A stretch of DNA of 44,357 nucleotides from Verrucomicrobiales bacterium (GCA_002721895.1 PBLV01000012.1:10924-55280); one strand, 5' to 3'; counted from the stretch's first letter, positions 1-8,664 are shown. Translations and numbers: made by a program. The notes: generated by a model not told the origin, from the sequence alone.

Positions 1-1265
1 CCGTTCACCTTGGCGACCGGGCCAGTGGTCTCGGAAAGGTTGAGATGCGTGCCAGTCTTGAGACGACCGCCACCGCGGCCGGCCACAATGATGGGCAGCG
101 CGCTGTATTGGTGCGTGGCGCCGTCGCCGAGGCCGGAGCCGTAGGTGAATATGGTGTTGTCCAGCAACGACGTGCCATTGGCTTCCTCAATGGCGTCCAT
201 TTTTTCCAGCAGATAGGCAAACTGCTGCATGTGGAAATGGTCCACCTTTTCGAGGTCCTTGATGAACTTGCCCTGGTTATGGGACATCTGATGGTGGCTG
301 CGCGGTTTGTCGAACAGACTCTCGTACAGGTAGGGCGTGTCCCAGCGCTCGGGGCCGACCATAAAGCTGGCGACATTGGTGAGGCCGGTTTGCAGCGCGA
401 CCACCATCAGGTCGCCCATTAGTCGGATGTATTCGCCGCGCGGCAAATGCGCGTCGGCCGGCTCGGCGAGCTTCACCTTTTTCAGCTCGCTCTTCATCTG
501 CTCCAGCCGATCCACCTGCACCTCGATCGTGCGGATGGATTCAAAATACTCATTAAACTTTTGCTGATCCGCATAGCCTAGCGAACGCTTGAGCGAGCGC
601 GCATCCTCCAGCACGAGGTCGGTGATGTTGCGAAACGCCTGCAGCTCGCGCGTGCCGAAGAGGCGGCGGTACGCCTTGCGCGGATCACGCATGCTGGGGG
701 CCACGTGCTCGGTGCCGTACCATGAGATGTTGTCGAACTGGATCGATTCCTTGTTGTCCTTGTGACTGTTGCTACTGAACTCCAGCGTGCGGAACGGCGT
801 GTCCTTGCCGAGCTGCTCAGCAATGACATGATCCAGCGTGCGCGCCTGCGGATACGGCGAGCGCTTCACGCTATACGGCGCCGCGCTCGTCAGGAAACAT
901 GAGGCGCACTGCGCGTGCACATCCGTGCCCGGTTGAAAGTCACGGTCCAACCCGGTGATCAACGTCACCTTCTCCCTCACCTTGGCCAACGGCTGCATCG
1001 TGGGCGTGAGCTGCAGCGCATGGGTGCCCACCTTCATCTTGGCCGTCTTGAAAGCCTCCTGTTTATTGCCGCCGAACTTCGGGGTGATTTGATTTCCTTC
1101 CCCGGGAAAAAACGAACGCCGCACCACGCCGATCGGCACATAAAAAAACGCCGCACGTTGCGCCGGCTTTTGCCCCGCCGCCAGCCCGAGGCTCTCCAGC
1201 CACGGCAGCGCCAGAGCCGTGCCGCCCAGCCCCTGCAAAAATCCGCGTCGCGATGTGTGCGTCAT
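1..1265 (-). CDS. DUF1552 family secreted protein (partial, runs off left edge)
   Basis: An open frame runs from an ATG at 1265 to the left edge without a stop, giving 421 codons with the C-terminus missing. The N-terminus MTHTSRRGFLQGLGG carries a twin-arginine motif (SRRGFL) and a hydrophobic stretch, so Tat export is likely. Later segments such as AQCASCFLTSAAPY, the HHQMSHNQGKF stretch and GTHLNLSETTG are typical of the DUF1552 family of Planctomycetes and Verrucomicrobia. Their molecular function is unknown. The gene starts 6 nt after the stop of the DUF1592 cytochrome gene, the usual pairing for these families. It is probably the last or next-to-last gene of the sulfatase-DUF1592-DUF1552 transcript. 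The family call is from recognised sequence style and partner gene. Confidence 0.85.
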   Translation of the reverse strand, partial: MTHTSRRGFLQGLGGTALALPWLESLGLAAGQKPAQRAAFFYVPIGVVRRSFFPGEGNQITPKFGGNKQEAFKTAKMKVGTHALQLTPTMQPLAKVREKVTLITGLDRDFQPGTDVHAQCASCFLTSAAPYSVKRSPYPQARTLDHVIAEQLGKDTPFRTLEFSSNSHKDNKESIQFDNISWYGTEHVAPSMRDPRKAYRRLFGTRELQAFRNITDLVLEDARSLKRSLGYADQQKFNEYFESIRTIEVQVDRLEQMKSELKKVKLAEPADAHLPRGEYIRLMGDLMVVALQTGLTNVASFMVGPERWDTPYLYESLFDKPRSHHQMSHNQGKFIKDLEKVDHFHMQQFAYLLEKMDAIEEANGTSLLDNTIFTYGSGLGDGATHQYSALPIIVAGRGGGRLKTGTHLNLSETTGPVAKVN

Positions 1266-1271
1266 TGGGTT

Positions 1272-3338
1272 TTATTTATCGGATTTTTCCCGCGTTGCCG
1301 AGGCTGTTTTTGCCTGTGGCCGATTCAAAAACGGCTGGCTCTGCACGACTTCGTGCAGGACGGTTTGCAGCCGATAACCGTCGGCCGACACGCGTTCGGT
1401 GATGCGGTCGATGGCCGGGGTATCGGCCGGCGTAAGGGCGCGGCCGAGGGCGTAGGAGAGGGTGTGCTCGGCGAAGGCGCGGGTGAAGCGGTGCTTCTCG
1501 GCGAGGATGGCGTCCTTGAATTCCACCACGTTCTTAAACGCATGCTTGCGGAAGAGCTGGCCAGAGGCGTCGACCTCGCGGCCATTCTCGTAGGTATTGC
1601 GCCAGCGGCCGACGGGATCGAAATTCTCCAGCGCAAACCCCAGCGGGTCGAGCTTCGCATGGCAGCCGGCACAATCGGCGCGTTCACGATGCGCGGCGAA
1701 GCGCTCACGCAAAGTGAGATTTTTCTCGGACGCCTTCGGCTTCTCCAGCGGCGGCACATCGGCGGGCGGCGGCTCGGGCGGCGCGTTGAACATCACGCTG
1801 GACACCCACGCGCCGCGCGTGATCGGCTTGGTCTCGTCCGGGCTGGAAGTCATCGTGAGCATCGCCGCGGTGGTCATCACCCCGCCCTGCCGGCGATCCG
1901 GCACCGGCTGACGCTTAAACTGCATGGTCACCGGCCCGCCAATGCGTCCGGCGGGATTTTCGCCGTACCACTTGCGCAGGCGCCCCGAGCGGAAGGTGTA
2001 TTTCGAATCGATGAATTCCAGGATCGACCGGTTCTCGATCAGCACCGTTTCAAAAAGCAGCAGTGGCTCCATCATCATATCCATCGTGGTGCGGTAATCC
2101 GGCGGTGCGTAATAAAAGTCCGGGAACTTCTGCTTGTCCGGCACGGACGATATGATGTTGTCCAGCTGCAGCCACTGCGAAGGGAAGCTGTCGCAAAACC
2201 GCTTGAGCTTCGGGGCGGCCAAGAGCCGGTCTACCTGCGCGCGCAGCACCGCCGGCTTGGCGAGCAAACCGTTGCCCGCCAGCCGCAGCAATTCGTCATC
2301 CGGAATGCTGCCCCAAAAGAGAAACGACAACCGAGTGGCGAGGTCGTGGCCATCCAGCGGCTCCAAGCCTTTGCTGGTTGCCGGCTGGTCGTACAGGTAC
2401 AAAAACCGCGGCGAGGACAATACCGCCGACACCACCTCCTTCATCGCGTCCGTGAACTCCACGCCCGCATCCAGTTGCGCGTGCACGTGCCGCGTGTAGC
2501 GGTCCACCAACCCCTTCGGTGCCGGTCGGCGAAAGGCGCGTTTTAAAAACGGCTCCAACCGCCCGCGCACCACCGCCTTTGCCTCACCGTTTGCCGGTGG
2601 CACAAAAAACGTTCCCCAAATACCAACTGTACGTGGGCCGAAATTCTGGCTCTGCACAATGCGCCGGCTCAGGTTGAAAAAGGCCTCCAACAAAAATGGC
2701 GAGAGCGACAGGTGATCGCCGCGGTTGTCGAATCCATGCTCCGCACGCGGATCCTGTGGGAACGGCCCCACGCCTGCCAGTCGCGGCTCAATGAGACCCG
2801 ACTTGCCCAGCGGCCGGCTGCTCACCGTCACCGCGTCCGGCATCTTCGGCGGTTTCGCCGCCAGCGCCTTGGCAAAATATCCGCTGCGGTCGCGCATCAT
2901 TTTTTCCGGCAACGGGAACACCGACACCTTTAGCTGCAACAAATCCTGCACCGCATTGTTGTATTGCAGCCGGTTCATGCGCCGGATCGGCGTCGGAGCA
3001 AACCCGGCATCCTTCGCCAGCGCCGCCCGCAACACCCTGCGCAACTCCGCCACCGCGGCCTCGCGTTTTTGTTCATCCAATTCCGGCTCCGACTCCGGCG
3101 GCATCTCCCGCGCCTCCAACACCTCAATGATCGCCTCCAACCGTTCCAAGTCCCCCGCCAACGCGCCCACCGAATACACCTTCAGCAAATTCAACTTCCC
3201 CTTAACCTTCCCCCCCTTCCCATGACACTCCACACACCGCGCCTTGAACAAAGCAAAAACCTTGCCCTCCTCCGCCGCGCGCAACGCGAAGGTCATCAGC
3301 AATAAACAAAAAACGAACCAAATCCGCATCGCGATCAT
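1272..3338 (-). CDS. DUF1592/DUF1588/DUF1585-type haem protein
   Basis: A 688-aa exported protein. A signal peptide (about residues 1-21) is followed by a planctomycete-type cytochrome motif CVECH near residue 35. The middle holds DUF1587/DUF1595/DUF1592-like regions, for example MNRLQYNNAVQDLL and FLYLYDQPA. The C-terminal part has a second haem motif CAGCH within CAGCHAKLDPLGFALENFDP, typical of DUF1588, then a DUF1585 tail with LSYALGRALTPAD. The family is proposed to act in periplasmic electron transfer or polymer breakdown but has no assigned reaction. The first ATG (3338) is chosen because GAGGTG lies about 5 nt upstream; a second ATG three codons on would be too far from it. It lies 18 nt after the sulfatase stop and 6 nt before the DUF1552 gene. 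Confidence 0.9.
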   Translation of the reverse strand: MIAMRIWFVFCLLLMTFALRAAEEGKVFALFKARCVECHGKGGKVKGKLNLLKVYSVGALAGDLERLEAIIEVLEAREMPPESEPELDEQKREAAVAELRRVLRAALAKDAGFAPTPIRRMNRLQYNNAVQDLLQLKVSVFPLPEKMMRDRSGYFAKALAAKPPKMPDAVTVSSRPLGKSGLIEPRLAGVGPFPQDPRAEHGFDNRGDHLSLSPFLLEAFFNLSRRIVQSQNFGPRTVGIWGTFFVPPANGEAKAVVRGRLEPFLKRAFRRPAPKGLVDRYTRHVHAQLDAGVEFTDAMKEVVSAVLSSPRFLYLYDQPATSKGLEPLDGHDLATRLSFLFWGSIPDDELLRLAGNGLLAKPAVLRAQVDRLLAAPKLKRFCDSFPSQWLQLDNIISSVPDKQKFPDFYYAPPDYRTTMDMMMEPLLLFETVLIENRSILEFIDSKYTFRSGRLRKWYGENPAGRIGGPVTMQFKRQPVPDRRQGGVMTTAAMLTMTSSPDETKPITRGAWVSSVMFNAPPEPPPADVPPLEKPKASEKNLTLRERFAAHRERADCAGCHAKLDPLGFALENFDPVGRWRNTYENGREVDASGQLFRKHAFKNVVEFKDAILAEKHRFTRAFAEHTLSYALGRALTPADTPAIDRITERVSADGYRLQTVLHEVVQSQPFLNRPQAKTASATREKSDK

Positions 3339-3356
3339 CCTGTCACCTCGGAAGGT

Positions 3357-4954
3357 TTACTTCAACTGCTTCCGCACAAAATCAGGCACTCGTTGGTTGA
3401 TGTTGATACCGGCGCGGTGGTTGGTGAGCGGCGGACCGGGCGTGCTTCGCCCAGCGGTAATTTGTTCGCGCAGCAACCTCACCATACGCGCCACGCGCTC
3501 TGGCTCCTTCTCGGCAAGGTTATGATCCTCGTGCGGATCCTTAACTAGGTTGAACAGCTGCACAAAAGGTGCCTTGTCCAGATCCTGCGATGCCGGTGTC
3601 TTGCCGAATTGCTTCAGTGCCGCACGCCAAGCGTCGTCCCTGCGGGGTAAGTTGCCGAAGTGCAGATGCGAACCGCTGCCGGGACACAGGCACAATTTCC
3701 AATCACCCTCGCGCACGACAAACGGCCCGACCGATTGCATGATCAAATTCTTGCGCACACCGGCTCGCTTTGGATTTTTGAGCAATGGCGCGAAGCTGAT
3801 GGAATCCGGCGCCTGTTGCGGCGTGAGCTTGGCCCCGCTCAGTTCGGCGAAAGTCGCCATCAAGTCGCACAACCCCACCAGGGCATCGCTCGTACCGTCG
3901 GGCTGAATCCGGCCCTGCCAATGGGCGATCAGCGGCACGCGCAGGCCACCCTCGTACACGCTGAACTTGTATCCGCGGTATGGCCCGCTGCAATAGTGGC
4001 CGACCTTTTCCAGCGCCTTCATCTGCCTCGGCGTAGCCTTGAGGATGTTGCCGGCATACGCCGCCGCGCCGTGGTCGGAGGCAAACAGTATCAGCGTATC
4101 ATCCGAAAGCTTCTGTTTCTTCAATGCCGCCCGGACACGCGCCACGGCACTGTCCACCTCCATCACAAAATCGCCGTACATCCCCAGCTTGCTCTTGCCG
4201 CGCCACGCCTTACCCGGGCTGGTAGGTGTGTGCGGCGCAGTGAGGGCGAGGAACAAAAAGAACGGCTGTTTGGCCGTCTGCTTGCCGATGAAATCTTCCG
4301 CCTCACGGTAAAAGGTCTCGATCACCTCGTGATCTTCAAAGTCCTTTTCCGCCGGGCCCACGCGATTGAAAGCACTCCAACCCTTCTGCGCCGTCACCTC
4401 TCCCTGCCAAACATTGTTGCGCGCAAAGGCATACGGATACATGTCCAGCGAGCCGGGCAAAATAAAACTCTCATCAAATCCATGCTGCACCGGCCCCACC
4501 TTGAGCGGTTTGCTGTAGTCGACATTCGCCGGCCGTGCACCTTGCCATCCGTGGTGACCATCCGGGTGCCCAAATGCCATTTGCCCACGTACCCCGTGCG
4601 GTACTTCGCCGACTGCAATATTTTGCCGAGAGTGAACGTGCCGGTGCCGAACCGCGGCCCGAGAAAGCCCCACGGCCCGCCCGGCTCCGGCCGACCAAAG
4701 CGCCACGGATAACGCCCGGTCATAATCGCCACCCGCGTCGGCACACAAACCGACGCCTGCACATGCGCATCGGTGAACTGCAATCCCTCCCGCGCCAGTT
4801 GATCGAGATGCGGCGTCTCAATCTTGCACCGCTCTCCGCCGTAACATTTCACATCCCCAATGCCGAGATCATCCGCGAGGATGAAGACAATGTTTGGCCG
4901 CTCCGCGCCCCGCAAACCACATGCCATGAACAACAGGATTATCCAAAAACGCAT
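3357..4954 (-). pseudogene. Type I sulfatase, interrupted by one frameshift
   Basis: The first frame (from ATG at 4954) encodes a signal peptide, the metal-site start RPNIVFILADDLG and the formylglycine signature CVPTRVAIMTGR with Cys70. It continues through GYVGKWHLGT to about 4535, then loses similarity. A second frame takes over at about 4545 with PANVDYSKPLKVGPVQHGF and continues through SDHGAAAYAG and VREGDWKLCL to the stop at 3357. The change corresponds to one missing base (or two extra) near 4530-4545. Together the pieces make a complete arylsulfatase-like protein of about 530 aa, the normal length. Either this is a recently inactivated gene or the base is an assembly error; intact residues on both sides favour a very recent event or error. 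It heads the transcript with the DUF1592 and DUF1552 genes and would remove sulfate esters from glycans outside the cytoplasm. Confidence 0.85.
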
Positions 4955-4995
4955 GCCGCATGCTTGGCAGATCGCAATGTGTTATCAATTCAATC

Positions 4996-5064
4996 CTCAC
5001 GCGGAGACGCAGAGGCGCGGAGGAAACCCAATTAATTCTCCGCGCCTCTGCGTCTCCGCGTGAG
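4996..5064. repeat. 27-bp perfect inverted repeat (dispersed hairpin type)
   Basis: Arms 4996-5022 and 5038-5064 are perfect reverse complements of 27 nt separated by a 15-nt loop. The arm starts CTCACGCGGAGACGC. It lies upstream of the sulfatase operon and is too long, and without a U-run, to be an ordinary intrinsic terminator. Sequences of this style give the spurious short proteins with ETQRRG or SPRLRVSA seen in many genomes, so it is most likely a dispersed palindromic repeat. A degenerate relative may occur at 21464-21521. Confidence 0.75.
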
Positions 5065-5160
5065 AATATTGGACCGAGATTGAGTCAACTCACCAAAATC
5101 CTCCGGCTCCAGTGTCATGCGCCTGGGGCTTCATACAGATGGGCATGACTCAGCCTCTTA

Positions 5161-5480
5161 TTATTGTAGGATTTTACGCCCCTGAATTCTAAAAATATAC
5201 ATTTTTATAACTGAATCCAAAAAACACTTAGAAACAGGCCTTTCTGGGGCAAAAAAACCATTGGTCTGGAACACGGGATCAAGGGTTTTGACCTCCCGAC
5301 CGAAGGTTTTGCGCTCGAGATCAAAGGTATTGAGCGCGCAACAAAAGGTTTCGTGGGCAGGATGAAGGGTTGGAAGCTTGGGATCGAAGGTTTCGCACGC
5401 AAAACAAGCCGTCGGGCGCGTAAAACTTTTCGTCCCGAGCACGGGAAATCGTGCGTTGAGCTTCGTCCCGGCAGGGCAAT
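5161..5480 (-). repeat. Dispersed 21-nt-period repeat element, copy 1
   Basis: On the minus strand this stretch contains about eight 21-nt units which, translated in one frame, give seven-residue units such as NTFDLER, KTFGREV and KTLDPVF. They are followed by a tail with CCAGAAAGGCCTGTTT and TTTTTAGAATTC. The plus-strand stretch at 24699-24895 has the same unit (KTFDPDR, KTFGRER) and an alignable tail (CCAGAAAAGCCTGTTT, TTTTTTAGAATTC). Two copies with the same architecture and opposite orientation in unrelated intergenic places indicate a dispersed element. Whether the frame is translated is unknown. The left boundary near the end of the tail is clearer than the right. Confidence 0.6.
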
Positions 5481-5582
5481 TCTCTCTTTAAGTGGATAAC
5501 CTCCGCACTGACGTTCGGGGCTGTCATTACAAAACCACTGCGCGGTTATCCTCCACCCGTATCTGGTCTCAAGACTGCGGGG

Positions 5583-5723
5583 TCAACAAGGTTGATGGCC
5601 CCAGTCGGTATCCTTGAGGGATTCCTCGTAGGCTTCCATCTGTTCTTCCTCGGACATTTCCTCCACCGGCTTGGGCTCACCGACTGGGGGCTGCGGGGCC
5701 TTGTCTTTGGGGTCGTCGTGCAT
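5583..5723 (-). CDS. Small acidic 46-aa protein of unknown function
   Basis: A short frame from ATG at 5723 to TGA at 5583 encodes 46 residues. The protein is very acidic and proline-rich at the start (MHDDPKDKAPQPPVGEP), has a Glu-rich middle (EEMSEEEQMEAYEESL) and ends in KDTDWGHQPC with a C-terminal cysteine. No known family is recognised. The composition is that of a real soluble protein rather than a shadow, and codons are plausible. It lies 131 nt downstream of dciA on the same strand. No good ribosome-binding site is visible. Confidence 0.5.
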   Translation of the reverse strand: MHDDPKDKAPQPPVGEPKPVEEMSEEEQMEAYEESLKDTDWGHQPC

Positions 5724-5854
5724 TTTTAAATGGGCACCGAGACCTCACAATAGCCCTCTTTTGGTGTCTCGGCAAGGTCTGCGGCGGTCGACTGCAAATA
5801 GTAAGGAGGAATGGTGAGCGGGGCATCAGGCCGCGGGCTGGTGGCTTGTCTTGA

Positions 5855-6271
5855 TCAGCCCACGCGGAAGGAGATGCGGGCGATGGTTTCGCTGCTGAAG
5901 GCGGTCTGGAGTTGATGCAGGATTTCCCGGCGGCGGTAGCGGACGATTTCATCGAGCCAAACGTTGCTGTCGACAGTGACGAACAGGGTGCCGTTGCGGA
6001 TACCAGTGGGCTGGGCGTGGGCGGTCACGGTGGGGTCGATGAGGTGGTTCCAGACCTTGACGATTTCAGCCTCGGACCGGCGGCGGTCCAGACCGAGTGA
6101 CTCGAGCAATTTGGGCATCACGGCACCGGCGGACTGGGACTGGTCGGCGCGGGCGGTTTCCTGCTCGGTGAGGTCCACGCCCCGCCATTGGGCGAGCACG
6201 CGACGGCGGGCGTAGGCGGGAAGCTTTGCGCCATATTTGCCCTTGTCTGACTTGCGCCGAATGTTTCGCAT
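5855..6271 (-). CDS. dciA: DciA-type (DUF721) replication-helicase-associated protein
   Basis: The C-terminal 90 residues match the DUF721/DciA pattern: VWNHLIDPTVTAHAQP, then NGTLFVTVDSNVWLDE, then ILHQLQ and a final ISFRV. DciA proteins help load or operate the replicative helicase DnaB in bacteria lacking DnaC. The N-terminal third (RNIRRKSDKGKYGAKLPAYARRR, split here as RNIRRKSDKG and KYGAKLPAYARRR) is basic. The start at 6271 is preferred because it removes a poorly conserved hydrophobic leader; an upstream ATG at 6337 in the same frame would add 22 residues. Neither has a clear ribosome-binding site. The frame of the upstream exporter gene reads on through most of dciA in another register. 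Confidence 0.75.
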   Translation of the reverse strand: MRNIRRKSDKGKYGAKLPAYARRRVLAQWRGVDLTEQETARADQSQSAGAVMPKLLESLGLDRRRSEAEIVKVWNHLIDPTVTAHAQPTGIRNGTLFVTVDSNVWLDEIVRYRRREILHQLQTAFSSETIARISFRVG

Positions 6272-7103
6272 GTGCGGGGGAGAGTTTCCACGGGCAAGCG
6301 CAGGCCACAATGCGGGGATGTTCAAAACTGTCAGCATGTTTTTCGGACGATTTTCCCGTCAACAAGCTGCTGATAATGAGGTGTATTCCCGCGAGCAAGG
6401 TGAGGATGTAAATAAAAAGGCGAAATTGTTGCTCGGGGATGCGCCGCTGGAGCCGCACGCCGAGCCATGCGCCCACCGGCACAAGCAGGCAAAAGGCGGC
6501 TCCCCACTTGAGGCTGCGCAGGGTAACGAGATCTTTCTGCACAAACAGGGGCAGCTTGATCCAGTTGATAGCGCAAAAGAGGATAACACGGGTGGCGATG
6601 TAGTCGGCCTTGGGCAATCGCTGGGGCAGCAGGAAGATATTTACCACGGGCCCGGCACCATGGGCAAAGGTGCTGGTGAGGCCGGCACCGATGCCACAGG
6701 GAATGCCCGCCAAATGGCTGGGCTGCCAAGAAGGCGTATCTTCCTTCAATCCCCCACCCACAAACTGCCAACCGACGAACCCAACCGCCAATAGACCGAT
6801 TAGGAAACTAAAGTGGTGGGGTTGCAGATGGTCAATGAACTGCACCCCCACCCACGCGCCCACAGCCACACCAGGCAGGAGATATTTCAGGCTCTTCAGC
6901 CGCCATTGCCGCCAATAATGGTAAAGCGACACCGTGTCACCCACGATCAACAGGGGGAGCAGAAAACCGATGGCGAACTGGGGACGCTCACCCATGGCGC
7001 CAAAGGCGACGACGCAGACTGGCGTGGTCAACATGCCAAGTCCACCACCCAAGCCGGCCTTGGAAAGACCGATGAAAAGGACCGCCGCCCCGATCAATGC
7101 CAT
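6066..7103 (-). CDS. TauE/SafE-family membrane permease with odd C-terminal read-through
   Basis: A polytopic membrane protein of the TauE/SafE (DUF81) family, which exports sulfite, sulfonates or related anions. It begins ALIGAAVLFIGLSKAGLGGG with the glycine-rich first helix typical of the family. It has a second repeat around GIPCGIGAGLTSTFAHGAGP and ends its last helix at LLAGIHLIISSLLTG. The ATG at 7103 is chosen because GGAG lies 9 nt upstream; a TTG at 7214 in the same frame would add 37 residues. After the last helix the frame continues about 100 residues of low-complexity Arg/Pro-rich sequence that overlaps dciA. A one-base shift near 6350 would instead give a stop at 6331, close to the normal length of the family. 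Confidence 0.8.
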   Translation of the reverse strand: MALIGAAVLFIGLSKAGLGGGLGMLTTPVCVVAFGAMGERPQFAIGFLLPLLIVGDTVSLYHYWRQWRLKSLKYLLPGVAVGAWVGVQFIDHLQPHHFSFLIGLLAVGFVGWQFVGGGLKEDTPSWQPSHLAGIPCGIGAGLTSTFAHGAGPVVNIFLLPQRLPKADYIATRVILFCAINWIKLPLFVQKDLVTLRSLKWGAAFCLLVPVGAWLGVRLQRRIPEQQFRLFIYILTLLAGIHLIISSLLTGKSSEKHADSFEHPRIVACACPWKLSPAHAKHSAQVRQGQIWRKASRLRPPSRARPMAGRGPHRAGNRPRRPVPVRRCRDAQIARVTRSGPPPVRG

Positions 7104-7306
7104 GGGCCAAAACTCCGCCACGCGGCAGGTTCCGGCATCGCCGGGAGAATGTCCAGCAAGGTGAAAACGAGCGTTTTTCACGGCGCAAACCGTGCCCGTG
7201 TTAATAAGAAACAACAGACACTGTCTTGACTACTCAATAGGCGGTATGTTAGCCACTCCAAGGCTACTACATGTGGCCTTTCTGCCAAGGAGGTTTGACG
7301 GTTTAA

Positions 7307-7792
7307 ATGCGTTGTCCGAAGTGCGATTGCTTGGAGGACAAGGTGATTGATTCGCGCTCATCAAAGGAGGGCGCAATTATTCGCCGCCGTCGTGAGTGTA
7401 CCCAGTGCGGGAGCCGGTTTACCACCTACGAGCAGATTGAGCACACCCAGCTGATGGTTGTGAAACGAGATGGACGGCGCGAGGAATTTTCCCGGGACAA
7501 GCTGCTCAATGGCGTGGCCAAGGCCTGCCAAAAGCGTCCCATCAGCCAGCAAACCATCGAGGATGTCACCCAGCGTATTTTTGACACTGTCTCGGAAGAG
7601 TTCCCCGAGGAGGTGCCCGGGCGCGAGATTGGCGAACGGGTGATGCAGGCGTTGCGGGAAATAGACCACGTGGCCTACGTGCGCTACGCGAGCGTTTACC
7701 GGCGCTTTGAGGAGGCCGACGACTTTGTCGAGGCGGTCAAAAAACTCGAGACCAAACATGATACAGCTACATACCGACTGCCTGGTATTTGA
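7307..7792 (+). CDS. nrdR: Transcriptional repressor NrdR
   Basis: A 161-aa protein with the NrdR layout. The N-terminal zinc ribbon has CPKC at the start and CTQC around residue 31, followed by RFTTYEQIE and an ATP-cone domain (VVKRDGRREEFSRDKLLNG). The family represses ribonucleotide reductase genes in response to ATP/dATP. The length fits the family. AAGGAGG lies 13 nt upstream of the ATG. The next gene starts inside its 3' end, so the two are probably translationally linked. No ribonucleotide reductase gene is in the window. Confidence 0.95.
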   Translation: MRCPKCDCLEDKVIDSRSSKEGAIIRRRRECTQCGSRFTTYEQIEHTQLMVVKRDGRREEFSRDKLLNGVAKACQKRPISQQTIEDVTQRIFDTVSEEFPEEVPGREIGERVMQALREIDHVAYVRYASVYRRFEEADDFVEAVKKLETKHDTATYRLPGI

Positions 7793-8306
7793 AACCTCCG
7801 ACGGCGAAGCCATCCCGTGCTCAGCACAAGATGTCACCGTGGAGTTGCTGGGCGAGGCCGCACGCGAACTGGACGAGCAGATTGTCGAGGAAGCCGCCGC
7901 CGCTGCACTGTATTTCTTCAAGCAGGAGTTGAACCGCAACGTGGTTTCCGTGGGTGAGTTCACGATGGCCCTGGAACGCATCCTGCGCGGTTTTGGCTAC
8001 AAGGTGAAACCGATCCACGACAACGCTCGCGAGGCAGAGACCAACCTGCATGACCTAGCCCACCAGGCCGGTGAAGGGCTGGAGATGGTTTTCTTTTGCA
8101 CCCTGCGCGACCAGATTCATGCTGACCTGAACGGCAAGCCCGAGGTGCTTCGGGTCAAGGGCCTACGCGATGCCGTGCGCAAGCTGACCGGTGCCGAGCA
8201 TTGGACGCCGCGCTGCCAAAAGCTGAACGACCAAATCGTGGATTATCTTCGCGACATCGTGGCCCGCCATCGTCAAGAGGCCAAGCTCACGCTGATGATC
8301 GTGTAG
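7758..8306 (+). CDS. Conserved-looking protein of unknown function after nrdR
   Basis: A 182-aa protein if it begins at the ATG at 7758 (MIQLHTDCLVFETSDGE), which overlaps the end of nrdR by 35 nt. It is soluble, with no signal peptide. The first part resembles a small regulatory or helical domain (EFTMALERILRGFGYKV); the second half is charged (LRDQIHADLNGKPEVLRV). I do not recognise a family. The overlap with nrdR and the 1-nt spacing to the HIT gene indicate a three-gene transcript, so a link to nucleotide metabolism is possible but only by association. An earlier in-frame start at 7707 gives unlikely N-terminal sequence. Confidence 0.7.
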   Translation: MIQLHTDCLVFETSDGEAIPCSAQDVTVELLGEAARELDEQIVEEAAAAALYFFKQELNRNVVSVGEFTMALERILRGFGYKVKPIHDNAREAETNLHDLAHQAGEGLEMVFFCTLRDQIHADLNGKPEVLRVKGLRDAVRKLTGAEHWTPRCQKLNDQIVDYLRDIVARHRQEAKLTLMIV

Positions 8307-8307
8307 C

Positions 8308-8643
8308 ATGACGTTGTTCGAGAAAATTATCGCCCGCGAAATTCCCGCCGACATTGTTTACGAGGATGACCTCGTGCTGGCCTTTCGCGACATCAACCCA
8401 CAGGCCCCCACGCATGTGCTGGTCATTCCCAAGAAACCCATCCCCCGCATTGCCGAGGTATCGCCGGAGGATCACCAGGTGCTGGGGCATCTCCTTTTAA
8501 AGGCGCGCGAGGTGGCCGCAGACCTGAAGCTTGAGAACGGCTACCGGCTGATCATCAACAACGGTCCCGACGGCGGAGAAAGCGTGCCCCACCTGCACTG
8601 TCATATCCTAGGCGGGCGCGCGCTGCGGTGGCCGCCGGGCTGA
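8308..8643 (+). CDS. HIT-family purine nucleoside phosphoramidase-like hydrolase
   Basis: A 111-aa histidine-triad protein. The HINT-branch features are all present: TLFEKIIAREIPADIVYEDD at the N-terminus, AFRDINPQAPTHVLVIPKK in the middle and the catalytic HLHCHILGGR (His-x-His-x-His) near the C-terminus. HINT enzymes hydrolyse nucleoside phosphoramidates such as AMP-lysine in the cytoplasm. Length is normal. It starts directly after the unknown gene and shares its transcript with nrdR. It converges on the cytochrome gene ending at 8665, with only 21 nt between them and no obvious terminator. Confidence 0.95.
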   Translation: MTLFEKIIAREIPADIVYEDDLVLAFRDINPQAPTHVLVIPKKPIPRIAEVSPEDHQVLGHLLLKAREVAADLKLENGYRLIINNGPDGGESVPHLHCHILGGRALRWPPG

Positions 8644-8664
8644 GCGGCCGTTCAGGCGCGTAGC

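Noticed and set aside
915..2546. Plus-strand open frame of 543 codons
   Set aside because: Shadow of the DUF1592 and DUF1552 genes, Arg-rich with no recognisable domain.
7226..7260. TTGACT upstream of nrdR as a -35 box
   Set aside because: No convincing -10 box at the right spacing; not listed as a promoter.
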